Shown here: piece by piece, positions 61,020 to 64,000 of the stretch
How positions within the stretch are numbered: position 1 is the stretch's first letter
Layout: every line of letters begins with the position of its first letter
NCBI RefSeq assembly: GCF_015689195.1
Contig: NZ_CP065044.1
Coordinates: 310,001 to 374,000 of the forward strand
Length of the DNA: 64,000 nt
Direction: 5' to 3'
Origin: Pectobacterium aroidearum
GTDB taxonomy: Bacteria > Pseudomonadota > Gammaproteobacteria > Enterobacterales > Enterobacteriaceae
Program-made: the position numbers and the translations under genes
The notes under the pieces: generated by a model
Database searches by the model: none
Told to the model about the DNA's origin: nothing
What the model saw: only the letters and a program-made list of their open reading frames with translations

Positions 61020-63197
61020 ATGTCAGCGTTTTCTGATGCGATTAATTCACTTATTTCCGGGCATTATGCCGATCCGTTCTCGCTGTTAGGTATGCATCAT
61101 TCTTCTAAAGGCCTTGAAGTTCGGGCTCTGCTGCCGGATGCGCAGGCAGTCTGGGTGGTTGATGCCAGCAATGGACGAAAAATCGTTGAGCTGGAACGTA
61201 TAGACGAACGCGGTTTTTTTTGTGGTCTGGTGCCGCGCCGGAAAAACGCGTTCCGTTATCAATTGGCCGTGACCTGGCGTGAAGAAACCTGGGTGATTGA
61301 AGATCCTTACCGCTTTGGCCCGCTGTTGCAGGATATGGATATTTGGCTGCTGGCCGAAGGCACCCACCTGCGGCCTTACGAGCGGCTGGGCGCCCATCTG
61401 GAAACGCTGGACGGGGTTGAAGGTACGCGTTTTGCCGTGTGGGCACCCAATGCTCAGCGCGTTTCGGTAGTGGGGCAGTTCAACTTCTGGGATGGTCGCA
61501 GGCACCCGATGCGGTTGCGTAGGGAGAATGGCATTTGGGAGCTGTTTCTGCCCGATGTGAAAGCAGGGCAACTCTACAAATATGAAATGATCGATAGCCA
61601 CGGCAGCATCCGGCTGAAGGCCGATCCGTATGCGTTTGAAGCGCAGATGCGCCCGGATACCGCCTCGCTGATTACGCCGTTGCCTGAGAAAGTCCCAACC
61701 AGCGATGCCCGGCGTGAGGCGAATGGCCTGCGTTCACCTATCTCCATTTATGAAGTTCACCTCGGTTCCTGGCGGCGGCATACGGATAACAATTTTTGGC
61801 TGAGCTATCAGGAACTGGCGAAGCAACTGATTGATTATGTGCAGTACATGGGTTTCACGCATGTGGAGCTGATGCCAATTAACGAACATCCGTTCGACGG
61901 TAGTTGGGGCTATCAACCGCTGGGGCTCTATGCGCCAACGCGCCGTTTCGGCACCGCGCAGGAGTTCAGGGCGTTTGTTGATGCACTCCATGATGCGGGC
62001 ATTAACGTCTTACTGGACTGGGTGCCCGGACATTTTCCCGGTGACGAATACGGTTTGGCACAGTTTGACGGCACTGCGCTGTATGAATACGCCGATCCGC
62101 GTGAAGGCTATCATCAGGACTGGAACACGCTGATTTATAACTATGGTCGCCATGAGGTGCGTAACTATCTGGCGGGCAACGCGCTGTTCTGGATGGAACG
62201 CTATGGCATCGACGGGCTGCGGGTAGACGCCGTGGCTTCCATGATTTACCGCGACTACAGCCGCAGCGAAGGCGAGTGGGTGCCGAACCATTACGGCGGT
62301 AAAGAGAACCTCGAGGCGATTGCGTTTCTGCGCTACACCAACCACATGCTGGGCCATGCCGCACCGGCGGCGATCACGCTTGCCGAAGAGTCGACCGATT
62401 ATCCGGGCGTCACGCTGCCGCCGGATTGCAACGGGTTAGGGTTTCACTACAAGTGGAATATGGGCTGGATGCACGACACGCTGGCCTATATGCAGCACGA
62501 TCCGGTTCACCGCAAATATCATCACGATTTGCTGACATTCGGCATGTTGTACGCCTATAGCGAGAACTTCGTGCTGCCGCTGTCTCACGATGAAGTGGTG
62601 CATGGCAAGCGCTCGCTGCTGGATCGCATGCCCGGCGATGTCTGGCAAAAATTTGCCAATTTACGCGCCTATTACGGTTTTATGTGGGCCTATCCCGGTA
62701 AGAAACTGCTGTTTATGGGGGGCGAATTTGCGCAGGGACGTGAATGGAACCATGACGCCAGTCTGGACTGGCATCTGCTGGATGAACCGGAAGGGTGGCA
62801 CCGTGGCGTGCAGACGCTGGTGCGCGATCTCAACCATTACTATCGCCAGCAGCCGTCGCTGTATCAGTTAGATTTTCAGCCGCAGGGCTTTGAATGGCTG
62901 GTGGTGGACGATCGGGAAAATTCGGTTTTTGCCTTTGTCCGGCGTGATGAGCAGGGCAACGAAGTGCTGGTGGTCAGCAACTTTACGCCGGTGCCACGTT
63001 ATGGCTATCGGATTGGCATTAACCAGCCCGGCGGCTGGCGAGAAGTCATCAACACCGATTCTGTTCACTACAACGGTAGCGATTTGGGCAATGTTGGGAC
63101 GATTTATAGTGAGGAATGGGGCAGCCATCAGCGCCAGCACTCTCTTGTTCTGACTATTCCGCCGCTTGCTACGCTGTATCTGGTGAAGGAGGCGTAA
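61020..63197 (+). CDS. glgB: 1,4-alpha-glucan branching enzyme
   Basis: Introduces alpha-1,6 branches into glycogen. The 725-residue GH13 enzyme has an N-terminal CBM48-like domain ([20 protein letters not shown]), a second one, and the TIM barrel with the catalytic Asp in [13 protein letters not shown], the acid/base Glu in [11 protein letters not shown] and the third carboxylate in [12 protein letters not shown]-terminal [18 protein letters not shown] is typical. The ATG at 61020 stands 9 bases after GAGG; an ATG at 60996 is less likely. First gene of the glycogen operon; the 370-base gap 60650-61019 to btsS is AT-rich and carries the palindrome ATTAGCAAGCTAAT (60885-60898). Confidence 0.97.
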   Translation: MSAFSDAINSLISGHYADPFSLLGMHHSSKGLEVRALLPDAQAVWVVDASNGRKIVELERIDERGFFCGLVPRRKNAFRYQLAVTWREETWVIEDPYRFGPLLQDMDIWLLAEGTHLRPYERLGAHLETLDGVEGTRFAVWAPNAQRVSVVGQFNFWDGRRHPMRLRRENGIWELFLPDVKAGQLYKYEMIDSHGSIRLKADPYAFEAQMRPDTASLITPLPEKVPTSDARREANGLRSPISIYEVHLGSWRRHTDNNFWLSYQELAKQLIDYVQYMGFTHVELMPINEHPFDGSWGYQPLGLYAPTRRFGTAQEFRAFVDALHDAGINVLLDWVPGHFPGDEYGLAQFDGTALYEYADPREGYHQDWNTLIYNYGRHEVRNYLAGNALFWMERYGIDGLRVDAVASMIYRDYSRSEGEWVPNHYGGKENLEAIAFLRYTNHMLGHAAPAAITLAEESTDYPGVTLPPDCNGLGFHYKWNMGWMHDTLAYMQHDPVHRKYHHDLLTFGMLYAYSENFVLPLSHDEVVHGKRSLLDRMPGDVWQKFANLRAYYGFMWAYPGKKLLFMGGEFAQGREWNHDASLDWHLLDEPEGWHRGVQTLVRDLNHYYRQQPSLYQLDFQPQGFEWLVVDDRENSVFAFVRRDEQGNEVLVVSNFTPVPRYGYRIGINQPGGWREVINTDSVHYNGSDLGNVGTIYSEEWGSHQRQHSLVLTIPPLATLYLVKEA

Positions 63198-64000
63198 ATG
63201 GCAGAATTGCAGACGGGCAAGCCGACGCCGCTGGGAGCCAGTTTTGACGGACAGGGCGTGAATTTCGCGCTGTTTTCAACGGATGCCGAGCGGGTCGAGC
63301 TGTGCATATTTGATGAACGCCAGCAGGAGCAGCGGCTCGAACTGACCGCGCGCAGCGGCGATATCTGGCACGGCTACCTTCCTGCTGCGCAGCCCGGCTT
63401 ACGTTACGGTTTCCGGGTTGATGGGCCGTTCGAGCCGTCACAAGGCTTGCGCTTCAACCCACATAAGCTGCTGTTAGATCCGTGCGCCCGTCAGCTTGAC
63501 GGCTGGGTGGTGGATGACGATTGCCTGCAAGGCGGCATTGACCAGCGAGATGAACGCGATAGCGCTGACATCATGGCGAAATGCGTGGTCACGGCAGAGG
63601 ATTACGATTGGCAGGATGACCAGCATCCGCACACGCCCTGGCATCAGACGGTGATTTATGAAGCGCACGTTCGTGGATTGACGCAACTGCACCCTGATAT
63701 TCCTGAAGATATTCGCGGTAGCTATGCGGCGCTGGGCCACCCGGTGATGATTGACTATCTGACGTCGCTGGGCGTGACGGCGCTGGAACTGCTTCCGGTG
63801 CAGCAGCATGCCGATGAGCCACGGCTTCAGCAACTGGGGTTGCGTAATTACTGGGGCTATAACGTACTGCTGCCTTTCGCCGTGGATAACAGTTTGGCTG
63901 CGGGCGATGACGCGCTGAATGAATTCCGAGATGCGGTGAAAGCGCTGCATCGTGCGGGGATCGAGGTCATTCTGGATGTGGTGTTTAACCACAGCGCAGA
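63198..64000 (+). CDS. glgX: Glycogen debranching enzyme (3' part outside window)
   Basis: First 267 residues of a GH13 debranching enzyme that removes limit-dextrin branches left by GlgP; the full enzyme is about 655-660 residues. Start ATG is 1 base past the glgB stop behind GAAGGAGG. It begins [20 protein letters not shown], with the N-terminal CBM48 domain [20 protein letters not shown] and [10 protein letters not shown], and enters the TIM barrel at [20 protein letters not shown] and [17 protein letters not shown], to [12 protein letters not shown] at the window edge. The glgB-glgX order matches the glgBXCAP operon. Confidence 0.95.
   Translation, partial: MAELQTGKPTPLGASFDGQGVNFALFSTDAERVELCIFDERQQEQRLELTARSGDIWHGYLPAAQPGLRYGFRVDGPFEPSQGLRFNPHKLLLDPCARQLDGWVVDDDCLQGGIDQRDERDSADIMAKCVVTAEDYDWQDDQHPHTPWHQTVIYEAHVRGLTQLHPDIPEDIRGSYAALGHPVMIDYLTSLGVTALELLPVQQHADEPRLQQLGLRNYWGYNVLLPFAVDNSLAAGDDALNEFRDAVKALHRAGIEVILDVVFNHSA

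Overview
The window looks like chromosome of a soft-rot enterobacterium, most likely Pectobacterium or a close relative. The hem, cyaA, dapF-xerC, uvrD, corA, recQ, glp, gnt, asd and glg proteins align closely, from memory, with E. coli proteins. Gene order matches E. coli in long blocks, broken by sugar- and acid-utilisation clusters and by an ERIC-type repeat. No tRNA, rRNA, CRISPR array, insertion sequence or prophage was seen.

Layout. (1) 1-6234 is an accessory catabolic cluster: an Aap-type amino-acid ABC transporter (permease cut by the window edge, then the binding protein), a TauE/SafE exporter, two MmgE/PrpD paralogues and an FCD-type GntR regulator. The same palindrome, TTTGTATACAAA or a close variant, lies before aapJ and before the second prpD. 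(2) 6235-6727 holds the small RNA GlmZ with three GlrR-type sites and a -24/-12 promoter. (3) 6823-32682 is a core block: hemCDXY, cyaA, an MFS gene, cyaY, lptM-dapF-yigA-xerC-yigB-uvrD, a cyclase-family gene, corL-corA, an AbrB-family membrane protein, rarD, yigI, pldA, recQ, rhtC, rhtB, pldB and yigL. (4) 32744-39694 is the glycerol-3-phosphate regulon, glpTQ divergent from glpABC. (5) 39779-39930 is the Fur-type box and small RNA RyhB. (6) 40095-51830 is a polysaccharide-utilisation island. (7) 51999-64000 returns to E. coli-like order: yhhW, gntR, gntK, a gluconate permease, yhgN, asd, a GNAT gene, a lone btsS, glgB and glgX (cut by the window edge).

The most interesting part is the island at 40-52 kb. 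It carries a LevR/DagR-type sigma-54 activator, a complete mannose-family PTS (IIA, IIB, IIC, IID), a cytoplasmic GH88 unsaturated glucuronyl hydrolase, a Cof-type HAD phosphatase and two exported polysaccharide lyases, one heparinase II/III-like and one alginate-lyase-like with a beta-trefoil tail. Both target operons are preceded by sequences with exact GG-N10-GC sigma-54 spacing, and the half-site AG(T/C)GTC recurs upstream of the regulator, the PTS operon and the lyase operon. My reading is that the lyases cut a uronate-containing polysaccharide outside the cytoplasm, the PTS imports and phosphorylates the unsaturated oligosaccharide, the hydrolase releases the unsaturated uronate for the pectin-type KDG pathway encoded elsewhere, and the activator senses PTS flux. 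The substrate is unknown. In E. coli ryhB and yhhW are separated only by yhhX, so the island appears to have entered exactly there.
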